NCBI RefSeq assembly: GCF_014042345.1 | Contig: NZ_JACEZT010000005.1 | Location: 186,001 to 250,000 of the forward strand | Source of the DNA: Rugamonas brunnea | GTDB lineage: Bacteria; Pseudomonadota; Gammaproteobacteria; Burkholderiales; Burkholderiaceae_D | Direction of reading: 5' to 3' | Length of the DNA stretch: 64,000 bases | Shown here: positions 44,932 through 53,580 of the stretch, piece by piece | Position numbering within the stretch: the stretch's first letter is position 1 | How the letters are laid out: every line of letters begins with the position of its first letter | The notes under the pieces: generated by a model | Seen by the model: only the letters and a program-made list of their open reading frames with translations | Databases searched by the model: none | Told to the model about the DNA's origin: nothing | Program-made: the position numbers and the translations under genes

Positions 44932-45525
44932 ATGCACAAGAAAACGGCATACCGCTGGCGCCTGTCCCTGATCATGCTGTTCGGGGTGGCGTTCGCGCTC
45001 GGCACGTTCTGGCTGGTGCAGGTGGTCAACCAGGCCGGCCGCCAGGCCGAGGAGGACAGCCACCGCAATGAGCCCGATTACATCATCGAGCGTTTCAGCT
45101 TCGTGCGCCTGAACCAGGCGGGCCAGCCCAGCTACATCATCGCCGGCGACAAGCTGACCCACCACCCGGCCGACGATTCGTCCGACGTGGAGCACCCCAC
45201 CGTGCACAGCCTGTCGGGCGACCAGCCGCCGATGAACGTGCGCGCCCAGCAGGCGCGCGTGGACCAGGACAACAGCCGCGTCAAGCTCAGCGGCGATGTG
45301 CGCATCGACCGTCCGGCCACGGCCACCAGCCAGGCCATGCAAATGAACACGTCCGCGCTGACCCTGTACCCGGACGACGAGAAAATGGAAACGGACCAGC
45401 CGGTCACCATGCAACTGGGCGCGGCCAGCGCCAGCGGCACCGGCATGAAGGCCGACAACGCCACCCGCCAGATCCAGCTGGGCGGCCGCGGCCAGATCCA
45501 CCTGCCGCCGCGCGCGGCGCATTGA
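44932..45525 (+). CDS. lptC: LPS export protein LptC
   Basis: 197 aa. One N-terminal membrane anchor (about residues 10-31, LSLIMLFGVAFALGTFWLVQ) is followed by a periplasmic beta-jellyroll. LptC takes LPS from LptB2FG and passes it to LptA. The segments YIIERFSFVRLNQAGQPSY and YIIAGDKLTHHPADD are typical of the family. It lies 9 nt after kdsC and 25 nt before lptA. Confidence 0.9.
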   Translation: MHKKTAYRWRLSLIMLFGVAFALGTFWLVQVVNQAGRQAEEDSHRNEPDYIIERFSFVRLNQAGQPSYIIAGDKLTHHPADDSSDVEHPTVHSLSGDQPPMNVRAQQARVDQDNSRVKLSGDVRIDRPATATSQAMQMNTSALTLYPDDEKMETDQPVTMQLGAASASGTGMKADNATRQIQLGGRGQIHLPPRAAH

Positions 45526-45550
45526 ACAGAACGCAGAAAACGGACTCGCA

Positions 45551-46126
45551 ATGAACAAATTTATCCTGTCGGCCGCCCTGCTGTGGGCGGCGGCGGCCGG
45601 CCTGGCCCACGCTGAAAAAGCGGACTCCAGCAAGCCGACCGAAATCAAGTTCGACCAGCTCGAAGTGGACGACGTCAAGCAGACCAAGACCGCCATCGGC
45701 AACGTGATCCTCACGCGCGGCACGCTGCAGATGAAGTCGCCCAAGGCCGTCATGAAGGAAGACCCGGAAGGCTACCAGTACGTGACCATGACCAGCACCC
45801 CCGGCACCCCCGCCACGTTCCGCCAGAAGCGCGACGGCGAGGGCGACCAGTGGGTCGAAGGCCAGGCCGACCGCATCGAATATGACGGCAAGACGGAGCT
45901 GGTCAAGCTGTTCTCCAACGCCCAGATCCGGCGCCTGGAGGCGGGCAAGCCCAGCGACGAGGTGCGCGGCGAGTTCATCTCCTACGACAGCCGCAAGGAA
46001 TTCTTCTCGGTCAAGAACACGGCCACCGGCGAGAGCAAGCCGGGCGCCGGCCGCGGCACCATGGTGATCCAGCCGTCCAACAAGAACCTGGCTCCGGCCG
46101 CGTCCGTGCCGCCGGCGGGGAAATGA
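45551..46126 (+). CDS. lptA: Periplasmic LPS-transport protein LptA
   Basis: 191 aa. A Sec signal peptide ([20 protein letters not shown]) with likely cleavage after AHA. The OstA-like jellyroll follows ([20 protein letters not shown], then [10 protein letters not shown]). LptA polymerises into the periplasmic bridge carrying LPS to LptD. The C-terminal tail is Pro/Ala-rich. The stop overlaps lptB by 4 nt. Confidence 0.94.
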   Translation: MNKFILSAALLWAAAAGLAHAEKADSSKPTEIKFDQLEVDDVKQTKTAIGNVILTRGTLQMKSPKAVMKEDPEGYQYVTMTSTPGTPATFRQKRDGEGDQWVEGQADRIEYDGKTELVKLFSNAQIRRLEAGKPSDEVRGEFISYDSRKEFFSVKNTATGESKPGAGRGTMVIQPSNKNLAPAASVPPAGK

Positions 46127-46884
46127 CGATGGAGACACAACGCTGCGGCAGCACCCTGATCGTGCGCGGTCTGCAAAAGAGCTACGGCAAGCGCCAGGTG
46201 GTGCACGACGTGTCGCTGCAGGTCGAGTGCGGCGAAGTGGTGGGCTTGCTGGGGCCCAACGGCGCCGGCAAGACCACTTCGTTCTACATGATCGTCGGCC
46301 TGGTGCCGTCGGACGCGGGCACGATCGACATTTCCGGCGTCGACATTTCCAGTCTGCCGATCCACCGGCGGGCCGTGATGGGCCTGTCCTACCTGCCGCA
46401 GGAAGCGTCCGTGTTCCGCAAGCTGACGGTGGAAGAGAATATCCGCGCCGTGCTGGAGATCCAGCAAGTGAACGGCAAGCCTTTATCCAAGGCGCAAATT
46501 GATGAACGGCTCAATACCCTGCTGGCCGACCTGCAAATCGAGAAACTGCGCGAGAATCCGGCGCTGTCCCTGTCCGGGGGCGAGCGGCGCCGGGTCGAGA
46601 TCGCGCGCGCACTGGCCACCAACCCCCGCTTCGTGCTGCTCGATGAACCCTTCGCCGGGGTCGACCCGATCGCCGTGATTGAGATCCAGCGCATCGTGCG
46701 CTTCCTCAAGGAACGCGGCATTGGCGTCCTGATCACCGATCACAATGTGCGCGAGACGCTGGGCATCTGCGACCGCGCGTATATCATCAACCAGGGCACG
46801 GTGCTGGCATCAGGCCGGCCGGACGACATCATCGCCAACGAATCGGTGCGTCGCGTGTATCTGGGCGAACACTTCCGTATGTAA
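46123..46884 (+). CDS. lptB: LPS export ABC transporter ATPase LptB
   Basis: 253 aa from the ATG at 46123 (overlapping lptA); an ATG at 46129 is also possible. ABC ATPase motifs: Walker [11 protein letters not shown]-loop in [18 protein letters not shown], signature [15 protein letters not shown], Walker [14 protein letters not shown] and H-loop [10 protein letters not shown]. LptB powers LPS extraction from the inner membrane with LptFG, which are not in this window. 17 nt before rpoN. Confidence 0.97.
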   Translation: MTMETQRCGSTLIVRGLQKSYGKRQVVHDVSLQVECGEVVGLLGPNGAGKTTSFYMIVGLVPSDAGTIDISGVDISSLPIHRRAVMGLSYLPQEASVFRKLTVEENIRAVLEIQQVNGKPLSKAQIDERLNTLLADLQIEKLRENPALSLSGGERRRVEIARALATNPRFVLLDEPFAGVDPIAVIEIQRIVRFLKERGIGVLITDHNVRETLGICDRAYIINQGTVLASGRPDDIIANESVRRVYLGEHFRM

Positions 46885-46901
46885 GGTATGTAAGTAAAGC
46901 C

Positions 46902-48377
46902 ATGAAACAGTCATTGCAACTGCGCACCTCGCAGCACCTCGCGCTCACGCCGCAGCTGCAGCAGTCGATCCGTTTGCTGCAATTGTCCACCCTGGAGTTG
47001 CACCAGGAACTGGAACAGCTGCTGACCGATAACCCGCTGCTGGAACGGCTCGACGATCCGCTCGACCATTCGGTGCGGCTGCTGGCCGACGGCGCCATCA
47101 GCCAGTCCAGCGCGCCGGCCGAGGCGCCGGCCGAAGGCCCGCCCGGCCAGCAGCAGGACGCCCCCGCGCCGGCCGAGGCCGAACCCTACGAGGGCGGCGA
47201 AGGCGAGGCCGCGCCCGAGGGCGAGATGGACTGGGGCGACGCCGGCCGCGGCAAGACCCCCGACGACGAGGATGCCCGGCCCCAGCTCGAAGCGAACCAC
47301 CGCACGCTGCGCGAGCACCTGATGGAGCAGATGCGGGTGACGGTGCTCGAGAAGCGCGACCGGGCGCTGGTCGAGATCATCATCGACGCGCTCGACGAGA
47401 ACGGCTACCTGGAGGAGCCGCTGGAGGAGATCCTGGCGCGCCTGCCCGAGGAGCTGGAGATCGAGCCCGAGGAATTGCACACGGCCCTGACGCTGCTGCA
47501 AAGTTTCGACCCCGTGGGCGTGGGCGCGCGCAACGCGTCCGAATGCCTGGCGCTGCAGATCAAGCGCATGCCGCACGTGCCGCTGGTGACGCGGCGCATG
47601 GCGCTGACCATCGTCGAGCAGCACCTGGCCTGGTTCGCCCAGCGCGACTTCAACAAGTTGAAGAAGGCGCTGCAGTGCGACGACGAGGACTTGCGCGAAG
47701 CCCAGGCCGTGATCCGCCAGTGCAATCCCCATCCGGGCGCCGCGTTCGCGTCGGACGTGTCGGACTACGTGGTGCCGGACGTGATCGTGAAGAAGGCCCG
47801 CAACGGCTGGCAGGTGAGCCTGAACAACGACGTGATGCCGCGCCTGCGCGTGAACGCCATGTACGCCAACCTGCTCAAGCAGGGCAAAGGCGAGGGCGCC
47901 ATGGGCGCGCAGCTGCAGGAGGCGAAATGGCTGATCAAGAATATGCGCCAGCGCTTCGACACCATCCTGCGCGTGGCCGAAGCGATCGTGGAGCGGCAAA
48001 AGAATTTCTTCTCGCATGGCGCCGTCGCCATGAGGCCCCTTGTGTTGCGCGAAATTGCTGATACACTGGGACTACACGAGAGCACTATTTCTCGGGTAAC
48101 AACTCAGAAATATATGCTGACCCCGCATGGCATGTTTGAGTTGAAATATTTCTTCGGTAGCCATGTCGCCACGGAAGCGGGGGGAGAAGCCTCCTCGACG
48201 GCGATACGGGCACTGATCGTGCAATTGACAGGAGCAGAAGACCCTAAAAATCCTTTATCCGACAGTAAGATTGCGGACATGCTGGGAGAACAAGGCATGG
48301 TGATTGCGCGACGAACTGTTGCCAAATATCGCGAAGCGTTGAAAATCCCGCCAGTCAGTCTCCGCAAGTCTTTGTAG
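46902..48377 (+). CDS. rpoN: RNA polymerase sigma-54 factor RpoN
   Basis: 491 aa. Region I is Gln/Leu-rich ([20 protein letters not shown]). A long acidic, Pro/Ala/Gly-rich region II spans about 65-130. The core-binding domain follows, then the HTH ([17 protein letters not shown]) and the RpoN box ([12 protein letters not shown]) near the C-terminus. It directs -24/-12 promoters with enhancer proteins, commonly including nitrogen metabolism and type IV pili. The 3' quarter from about 48050 is less GC-rich. Confidence 0.97.
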   Translation: MKQSLQLRTSQHLALTPQLQQSIRLLQLSTLELHQELEQLLTDNPLLERLDDPLDHSVRLLADGAISQSSAPAEAPAEGPPGQQQDAPAPAEAEPYEGGEGEAAPEGEMDWGDAGRGKTPDDEDARPQLEANHRTLREHLMEQMRVTVLEKRDRALVEIIIDALDENGYLEEPLEEILARLPEELEIEPEELHTALTLLQSFDPVGVGARNASECLALQIKRMPHVPLVTRRMALTIVEQHLAWFAQRDFNKLKKALQCDDEDLREAQAVIRQCNPHPGAAFASDVSDYVVPDVIVKKARNGWQVSLNNDVMPRLRVNAMYANLLKQGKGEGAMGAQLQEAKWLIKNMRQRFDTILRVAEAIVERQKNFFSHGAVAMRPLVLREIADTLGLHESTISRVTTQKYMLTPHGMFELKYFFGSHVATEAGGEASSTAIRALIVQLTGAEDPKNPLSDSKIADMLGEQGMVIARRTVAKYREALKIPPVSLRKSL

Positions 48378-48451
48378 TTATCTGGTTCCTGCGCGCCCGG
48401 CGCCAATGGGCGCGGCACTAACCGTAAGCGACATCATCTTTAGGAGTGTGT

Positions 48452-48808
48452 ATGAATCTCACCATCAGTGGACATCATCTCGAAGTGACCCCAGCGATCC
48501 GCGAATACGTGCAGAACAAGCTGGAGCGCATCAAACGCCACTTCGATCAAGTGATTGATATTGCTGTCATCCTGACCGTAGATAACCTCACCGAGAAAGA
48601 GAAGCGCCAGAAGGCCGAGATCAATTTGCGCATGTCCGGCAAGACCGTGTATGTGGAGAGCCTGTCGCAAGACCTGTACGCCGCCATCGACACCCTGATC
48701 GACAAGCTCGATCGCCAGGTCATGAAATACAAATCCAAAGTTCAGGAACACGGCCACGATGCCATCAAGCATCTGCCGGACACCTTCGAACCCGCCGCCA
48801 CCGCATAA
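48452..48808 (+). CDS. hpf: Ribosome hibernation promoting factor (short HPF)
   Basis: 118 aa from the ATG at 48452, with TAGGAG 5 nt upstream. It has the HPF/YfiA fold ([20 protein letters not shown], then the C-terminal helix [20 protein letters not shown]). Length matches the short type without the dimerising C-terminal domain. It binds the 30S subunit and promotes 100S dimers in stationary phase. It follows rpoN by 74 nt, and a terminator closes the operon. Confidence 0.95.
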   Translation: MNLTISGHHLEVTPAIREYVQNKLERIKRHFDQVIDIAVILTVDNLTEKEKRQKAEINLRMSGKTVYVESLSQDLYAAIDTLIDKLDRQVMKYKSKVQEHGHDAIKHLPDTFEPAATA

Positions 48809-48830
48809 GACGGTCCCCGGTATATCAAAC

Positions 48831-48856
48831 AAAGGGCGCATCTGGCGCCCTTTTTT
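48831..48856 (+). terminator. Rho-independent terminator after hpf
   Basis: GGGCGC (48834-48839) pairs with GCGCCC (48845-48850) over a 5-nt loop, with flanking AAA and six T residues (48851-48856). It ends the kdsD-hpf unit, so the usual continuation into ptsN is absent here. Confidence 0.85.
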
Positions 48857-48911
48857 GCGCCCCTTGTCAGTGAAGAGATACGGTTAAATAATATAAACGA
48901 TATAAACCGTA

Positions 48912-49907
48912 TTACGTGGCTTGTATCGCCGGTGCGCTGCGCGCCATGCACTCCGCGAACAGCGCCATGTCGATGTTGCCGCCGCTGACGATCACACCTA
49001 CCTTCTTGCCGCGGATGTCGACCACGTTGTTCATGGCGGCCGCCGCCGCCAGCGCGCCCGCGCCTTCCACCACGATCTTCATGCGCTCGGCGAAGAAGCG
49101 GATCTGGGACCGCAACTGGTCGTCGGACACGGTGACGATGTCGCGCACGTGGGCCTGCAGGATGGGCAGCACCAGCTTGCCGATGTGCTGGGTCTGGGCG
49201 CCGTCGGCGATGGTGTCGGGCACGTCGATGTGGACGATCTGGCCGCTGCGCAGCGAGCGCTGGGCGTCGTTGCCGGCCTCGGGCTCCACGCCGATCACGG
49301 CGCAGCGCGGCGACAGCGCCGCCGCCGACAGCGCGCTGCCGGACAGCAGGCCGCCGCCGCCCGTGCTCACGAACAGGTAATCGAGTTCGCCCACGCTGTC
49401 GAACAATTCCTTGGCGGCCGTGCCCTGGCCGGCGATCACGTGCGGGTGGTCGTAGGCGGGAATCACGGCCAGGCCGCGCTCCTGGCCCAGGCGGGCGGCG
49501 ATCACTTCGCGGTCTTCCTTCTTGCGGTCGTACAGGATGATCTCGGCGCCGTATTCGCGCGTGGCGGCCAGCTTCATGGCCGGCGCGTCGGTCGGCATGA
49601 CGATGGTGGCGCGCACGCCCAGCATGCGCGCGGCCAGCGCCATGCCTTGCGCGTGGTTGCCAGACGAGAAGGCGACCACGCCGCGTCGCTTCTGCTCCTC
49701 GCTCAGGCAGCTGATGGCGTTGTAGGCGCCACGGAACTTGAACGCGCCCACGCGCTGGAAATTCTCGCACTTGAAGAACAGCTGCGCGCCGCTGCGTTCG
49801 TCGGCCTGGCGCGAGGTCAGCACCGGGGTAGGGTGGGCCACGCCGGCCAGCCGTTGCGCGGCCGCCGCGATATCGGCGAACTGCACGGCGAGGGTCGATT
49901 GCGTCAT
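48912..49907 (-). CDS. Threonine/serine dehydratase, catabolic type without ACT domain
   Basis: 331 aa from the ATG at 49907, with AGGA 7-8 nt upstream. It is a PLP enzyme: the Lys is in FKFRGAYNAIS, the phosphate loop is SSGNHAQGMAL, and the Gly loop is STGGGGLLSGSAL. It converts threonine to 2-oxobutyrate or serine to pyruvate. There are no ACT domains, unlike IlvA at 58628, so it is the TdcB or serine-racemase-like type. It is divergent from the ArsR gene over a 141-nt intergenic region. Confidence 0.88.
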   Translation of the reverse strand: MTQSTLAVQFADIAAAAQRLAGVAHPTPVLTSRQADERSGAQLFFKCENFQRVGAFKFRGAYNAISCLSEEQKRRGVVAFSSGNHAQGMALAARMLGVRATIVMPTDAPAMKLAATREYGAEIILYDRKKEDREVIAARLGQERGLAVIPAYDHPHVIAGQGTAAKELFDSVGELDYLFVSTGGGGLLSGSALSAAALSPRCAVIGVEPEAGNDAQRSLRSGQIVHIDVPDTIADGAQTQHIGKLVLPILQAHVRDIVTVSDDQLRSQIRFFAERMKIVVEGAGALAAAAAMNNVVDIRGKKVGVIVSGGNIDMALFAECMARSAPAIQAT

Positions 49908-49933
49908 GGGGGAATCCTTGATGGTTTTGACAA

Positions 49934-49950
49934 GCTGGCAGTGTGCCAGC
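49934..49950. promoter_or_regulatory. Inverted repeat upstream of the catabolic threonine dehydratase
   Basis: Perfect 7-bp arms GCTGGCA and TGCCAGC with a 3-nt centre lie 27-43 nt before the dehydratase start. It could be a hairpin in its leader or an operator. The binding protein is unknown. Confidence 0.4.
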
Positions 49951-49977
49951 ATTCGCCGGGCCTGTCCAAACGCCCCC

Positions 49978-50007
49978 TTGAAATCTTATGCGCACATAAT
50001 ATATATT
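49978..50007 (+). promoter_or_regulatory. Promoter and candidate operator of the ArsR-YeeE operon
   Basis: TTGAAA (49978-49983) and TATATT (50002-50007) are 18 nt apart and face the ArsR gene. Between them lies a perfect palindrome TTATG-CGCA-CATAA (49986-49999). A second -10-like TATAAT is at 50012-50017. An ArsR-family dimer bound to the palindrome would block RNA polymerase, fitting autoregulation. Confidence 0.5.
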
Positions 50008-50048
50008 TAGGTATAATGTTCGCTGTAACCAATCGCAAGGGAGGACGC

Positions 50049-50378
50049 ATGGACGATGCGACCATCGATATCGATCATTTACGGGCCAAGGCCGGCCAGG
50101 CCAGCGGCCTGCTCAAGGCGCTGGCCAACCCGGACCGGCTGCTGCTGCTGTGCCAGATGACGCAGGGCGAATACAGCGTCGGCATGCTGGAGGAGTTGAC
50201 GGGCATACGCCAGCCCACGCTGTCGCAGCAGCTGACGGTGCTGCGCCAGGAGGAACTGGTGAGCACGCGGCGCGAAGGCAAGCAGATTTTTTACCGGATA
50301 GCCAGCCCGGCGGCGCTGGCGGTGCTGCAGGTGCTGTACCAGCAGTTTTGCAATGACGGCCAAGGAGCCAACGAATGA
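50049..50378 (+). CDS. ArsR/SmtB-family winged-helix regulator
   Basis: 109 aa from the ATG at 50049, with GGGAGGA 4-5 nt upstream. The HTH is clear: [35 protein letters not shown] and the wing [14 protein letters not shown]. It has a single cysteine, in LLCQM (about residue 36), so the two-cysteine redox switch of BigR/SqrR/YgaV repressors is not evident. Its overlap with the first YeeE gene (ATGA at 50375-50378) still points to control of sulfur import. The effector is unknown. Confidence 0.85.
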   Translation: MDDATIDIDHLRAKAGQASGLLKALANPDRLLLLCQMTQGEYSVGMLEELTGIRQPTLSQQLTVLRQEELVSTRREGKQIFYRIASPAALAVLQVLYQQFCNDGQGANE

Positions 50379-50806
50379 CTATCGCCTGGAATGAATTCAC
50401 CCCGTGGGGCGCGCTGATCGGCGGCGCCCTGATCGGTCTGTCGGCGGCCTTGCTGCTGCTGTTTAACGGCCGCATCGCCGGCATCGCCGGCATCGCGGGC
50501 GGGCTGCTGCGCCCGCGCGCGGGCGACATCGGCTGGCGCGTCGCGTTCGTGGGCGGGCTGGTGGCCGCGCCGCTGGCCTATGGCCTGGTGGCGGGCCTGC
50601 CCGCTGTGCAGATCGACGCCGGCAGCGGCACCCTGATCGCGGCCGGTTTGCTGGTGGGCTTCGGTACCCGCTACGGCTCCGGTTGCACCAGCGGCCACGG
50701 TGTGTGCGGCCTGTCGCGCCTGTCGCCGCGCTCGATGGTGGCCACCGGCGCCTTCATGGCGGCCGGGTTCATCACCGTCTATTTCGCGCGCCACGTGTTC
50801 GGTTAA
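50375..50806 (+). CDS. YeeE/YedE-family sulfur transporter, half-size protein 1
   Basis: 143 aa with four predicted membrane helices. It carries the YeeE/YedE Cys motif [17 protein letters not shown], where cysteines relay thiosulfate or a related sulfur species through the membrane (known for TsuA). It overlaps the ArsR gene and is followed 10 nt later by a second half-size protein. The two together match a full-length YeeE. Confidence 0.88.
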   Translation: MTIAWNEFTPWGALIGGALIGLSAALLLLFNGRIAGIAGIAGGLLRPRAGDIGWRVAFVGGLVAAPLAYGLVAGLPAVQIDAGSGTLIAAGLLVGFGTRYGSGCTSGHGVCGLSRLSPRSMVATGAFMAAGFITVYFARHVFG

Positions 50807-50816
50807 GGAGAACAGT

Positions 50817-51227
50817 ATGACCATCGCAATCGCATTGTTGTCCGGCCTGATCTTCGGCATCGGCCTGATCGTGTCCGGCATGAGCAACCCGGCCAAGGTG
50901 CTCGGCTTTCTCGACCTGGGCGGCAGCTGGGACCCCTCGCTGGCCCTCGTGATGGCGGGCGCAATCGGCGTCGGCATGCTGGCTTTCCGCTACGCCGGCA
51001 CCCATCCGAAAACGCTGCTGGGCGTGGCCATGAGCCTGCCCGGCACCAAGGTGATCGACCGCCGCCTCGTACTGGGTGCGCTGCTGTTCGGCGCCGGCTG
51101 GGGCCTGGCCGGCTTCTGCCCCGGTCCCGCGCTGGCTTCGCTCACCACGGGCGGCGGCAAGGCCCTGTTGTTCGTGGGCGCCATGGTGGCCGGCATGGGC
51201 GTGTTCGAATTGCTGGAGCGGCGTTAA
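50817..51227 (+). CDS. YeeE/YedE-family sulfur transporter, half-size protein 2
   Basis: 136 aa from the ATG at 50817, with AAGGAG 6-7 nt upstream. Four predicted helices and the conserved Cys motif [15 protein letters not shown]. It is DUF6691-like and complements the upstream half. Together they should form one inner-membrane transporter for thiosulfate or another reduced sulfur compound. The exact substrate is inference. Confidence 0.87.
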   Translation: MTIAIALLSGLIFGIGLIVSGMSNPAKVLGFLDLGGSWDPSLALVMAGAIGVGMLAFRYAGTHPKTLLGVAMSLPGTKVIDRRLVLGALLFGAGWGLAGFCPGPALASLTTGGGKALLFVGAMVAGMGVFELLERR

Positions 51228-51350
51228 GCAGGCGCTGTACGGGGCCGCGCCGGCCAGCCCGGCGCGGCGCGGCACGGCAGCCGTTTTGCCCGGCGCGCCA
51301 TGCCGGAAGCCGTTTAGAATACAAGTCCGATCATTCTCTGCATTCCAGCC

Positions 51351-52436
51351 ATGAGCGAATTTGTCCAGACCAGCGTCAGCAACCGTACCGGCTTCATCAC
51401 CCTCGACCGCCCCAAGGCGCTTAACTCCCTGTCGCTGGCCATGGTGCGCGACCTGACGGCAGCGCTGCTGGCATGGCGCGACGATGCGGGCGTGGATGCG
51501 GTGGTCATCCGCAGCACCAGCGAGAAAGCCTTTTGCGCAGGCGGCGACATCCGCTTCTTCTACGACGTGGGCCGTGGCAGCCCGCAGGGCGGCAGCGCGC
51601 TGCTGGAGGACTTCTTCACCGAGGAATACGCGCTCAACCACCTGATCCACTACTACCCCAAACCCTACATCGCGCTGATGGACGGCGTGGTGATGGGCGG
51701 CGGCATGGGCGTGTCCCAGGGCGGCCCCGATTGCCGCGTGCGCATCGTCACCGAGCGCACGAAAATGGCCATGCCGGAAGTGAACATCGGCCTGTTCCCG
51801 GACGTGGGCGGCAGCTATTTCCTGTCGCGCGCACCGGGCCAACTGGGTAACTACCTGGGCCTGACCGGCCTCACTATCGGCGCCGCCGACGCGTTGTACG
51901 TGAACCTGGCCGACCACTTCGTGCCGGCGGCGCAGATGGCGGCGCTGGCGGCCTTGATCGAAGCTACGCCGGGCGCGCAGCTGCGCGAGGCCATCGCGGC
52001 CTTCGCGGCGCCGTTCCGCGCCGATGCGGGCGAGGCCGTGCTGCAAACGCAGCGCGCGCTGATCGACCGCCACTTCGCCGCGCCCACCGTGGCCGCCATC
52101 ATGGCCTCGCTGGCGCAGGGCGCCGACCCATTCGCGCAGAAGGCGCTGGCGGCCATGCAGACCCGTTCGCCATTGATGATGTGCGTCACCCACGAGCTGC
52201 TCAAACGCGGCGCGGCGCTGGACGTGGCCGACTGCCTGCGCATGGAGCGCACGCTGGTGCGCCACAATTTCGAGGATGGCGAAGTAATCGAAGGCGTGCG
52301 CGCGCTGGTGATCGACAAGGACAACGCGCCCCAGTGGAAGCCGGCCGCGCTGGCCGACGTGACGCCGGAGATGGTGGCGCGCTTCTTTACGCCTGTGTGG
52401 CCGGACTACGCACACCCGCTGCGTCATTTGCGCTGA
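51351..52436 (+). CDS. Enoyl-CoA hydratase/isomerase family, 3-hydroxyisobutyryl-CoA hydrolase-like
   Basis: 361 aa. The length and sequence fit the HIBYL-CoA hydrolase subgroup (ECH_2). The crotonase oxyanion-hole segments are AFCAGGDIRFFYD and VMGGGMGVSQGG, and the catalytic region MPEVNIGLFPDVGGSYFLSR is intact. It is probably part of valine or branched acyl-CoA breakdown. Its last 50 nt overlap the convergent GlxA-type regulator gene. Confidence 0.88.
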   Translation: MSEFVQTSVSNRTGFITLDRPKALNSLSLAMVRDLTAALLAWRDDAGVDAVVIRSTSEKAFCAGGDIRFFYDVGRGSPQGGSALLEDFFTEEYALNHLIHYYPKPYIALMDGVVMGGGMGVSQGGPDCRVRIVTERTKMAMPEVNIGLFPDVGGSYFLSRAPGQLGNYLGLTGLTIGAADALYVNLADHFVPAAQMAALAALIEATPGAQLREAIAAFAAPFRADAGEAVLQTQRALIDRHFAAPTVAAIMASLAQGADPFAQKALAAMQTRSPLMMCVTHELLKRGAALDVADCLRMERTLVRHNFEDGEVIEGVRALVIDKDNAPQWKPAALADVTPEMVARFFTPVWPDYAHPLRHLR

Positions 52437-53580
52437 CGCCGGCGCCAACGCTAACGCCAACACCGGCACCCGCAACCGCACCCACGCCCGTATGTGCACC
52501 TGCACCAGCACCAGCACCGGCACCGTCGCGTGCCGCCTGCGCGGCGTGGCGCTGGCGATACTGGCTGGGGCTCAGTTCCAGTCGCCGCAGGAACACGCGG
52601 CGCAGGTTCTGTTCATCGCGATGGCCAGTGGCGGCGGCGATCCGTTTCAGCGGCTGGTCGGTTTCCTCCAGCAGCCGGCAGGCCGCTTCGATGCGCATCG
52701 CCGCCACCGTCGTGGCCGGGGTGCGTCCCAACTTCGCCGCGTAGCTGCGGGCGAAGGTGCGCGGCGCCATGCCGGCCCGCTCGGCCAATCGTTCCACCCG
52801 CAGGTCGGCGCTCAGGTTATCGGCCATCCATGCGTGCAGCTCGCCGAACAGATCGCCTTCCTGCGCCTGCGCCGCCAGCGGGGTGCTGAACTGCGATTGG
52901 CCGCCCGCGCGCTTCATGAACACCACCAGCTGGCGCGCCGTTTCCATCGCCACCTTGTGGCCGTAGTCTTCCTCGATCAGGGCCAGCGTCAGGTCGATGC
53001 CGGCCGTGACGCCGGCCGAAGTCCACAGCGATCCATCCTGGATGTAGATACGGTCGGCGTCGATCCGCACGGCCGGATGCAGCGCGGCCAGGCGCTCCAC
53101 CCATTCCCAGTGCGTCGTCACGCGCCGCCCGTCCAGTTGGCCGGCGGCGGCCAGCAGGAAGGCGCCAGTGCACACGGAGCACAGGCGCCGTACCGTGGGC
53201 GCGCGTGCGCGTACCCACGCGATCAGCGCTGGCGGCGAATAGTATTCCTGGCCCTGGCAGCCGCCCGGCGCGATGATGGTGTCGATCGCCACGCCGTCCA
53301 GCGCCGACAGGGGCGCCGTCATCACCTGCAGGCCGGAACTGGTGGTCACCAGGCCGCCCCCGGCCGACGCGACCGTGATGTCGTACAGCGGCGGGCCGTT
53401 GCCGGAACAGCGGCGGCTGGCCGTGGCCAGCGCCTGCACGGGGCCGGTCAGGTCGAGCAGGTTCATGTGCTCGTGGGCGAGGATGGCGACGCGGCAGGTG
53501 GCTTGGGCTGGCATGGCGGGCGCGCGGGGTTCCGTGATGGGCGATGGCGCCATCATCCCAGAGTTGGCGCCGCCATTCAA
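52387..53580 (-). CDS. GlxA-type transcriptional regulator (DJ-1/PfpI domain plus AraC HTH)
   Basis: Up to 397 aa; in-frame starts at 53580, 53556, 53553 and 53514 are possible. Starting at 53514 (MPAQATCRVAILAHEHMN) would drop a low-complexity lead, but the ATG at 53580 overlaps the upstream gene. The DJ-1/PfpI domain covers about 25-215, with the nucleophile-elbow Cys in CSVCTGAFLLAAAG. The AraC DNA-binding domain is at about 240-335 (GMAPRTFARSYAAKLGRTP). The last ~50 residues are Gly/Ala/Val repeats encoded by a degenerate 6-nt repeat and overlap the convergent neighbour. Ligand and targets unknown. Confidence 0.85.
   Translation of the reverse strand: MNGGANSGMMAPSPITEPRAPAMPAQATCRVAILAHEHMNLLDLTGPVQALATASRRCSGNGPPLYDITVASAGGGLVTTSSGLQVMTAPLSALDGVAIDTIIAPGGCQGQEYYSPPALIAWVRARAPTVRRLCSVCTGAFLLAAAGQLDGRRVTTHWEWVERLAALHPAVRIDADRIYIQDGSLWTSAGVTAGIDLTLALIEEDYGHKVAMETARQLVVFMKRAGGQSQFSTPLAAQAQEGDLFGELHAWMADNLSADLRVERLAERAGMAPRTFARSYAAKLGRTPATTVAAMRIEAACRLLEETDQPLKRIAAATGHRDEQNLRRVFLRRLELSPSQYRQRHAAQAARDGAGAGAGAGAHTGVGAVAGAGVGVSVGAGVSANDAAGVRSPATQA
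52441..52530. repeat. Degenerate hexanucleotide repeat in the GlxA 3' end
   Basis: A run of GC-rich units of the form GGCACC / GCACCN / GCCAAC, such as CACCAGCACCAGCACCGGCA, spans this stretch. On the minus strand it encodes the Gly-Ala-Gly-Val tail of the regulator. It is a low-complexity expansion, not a CRISPR array: there are no unique spacers. Confidence 0.6.

Noticed and set aside
52441-52530. Short repeats that could suggest a CRISPR array
   Set aside because: Units are 6 nt and degenerate with no spacers; they encode a low-complexity protein tail. No CRISPR array or cas gene was seen in the window.
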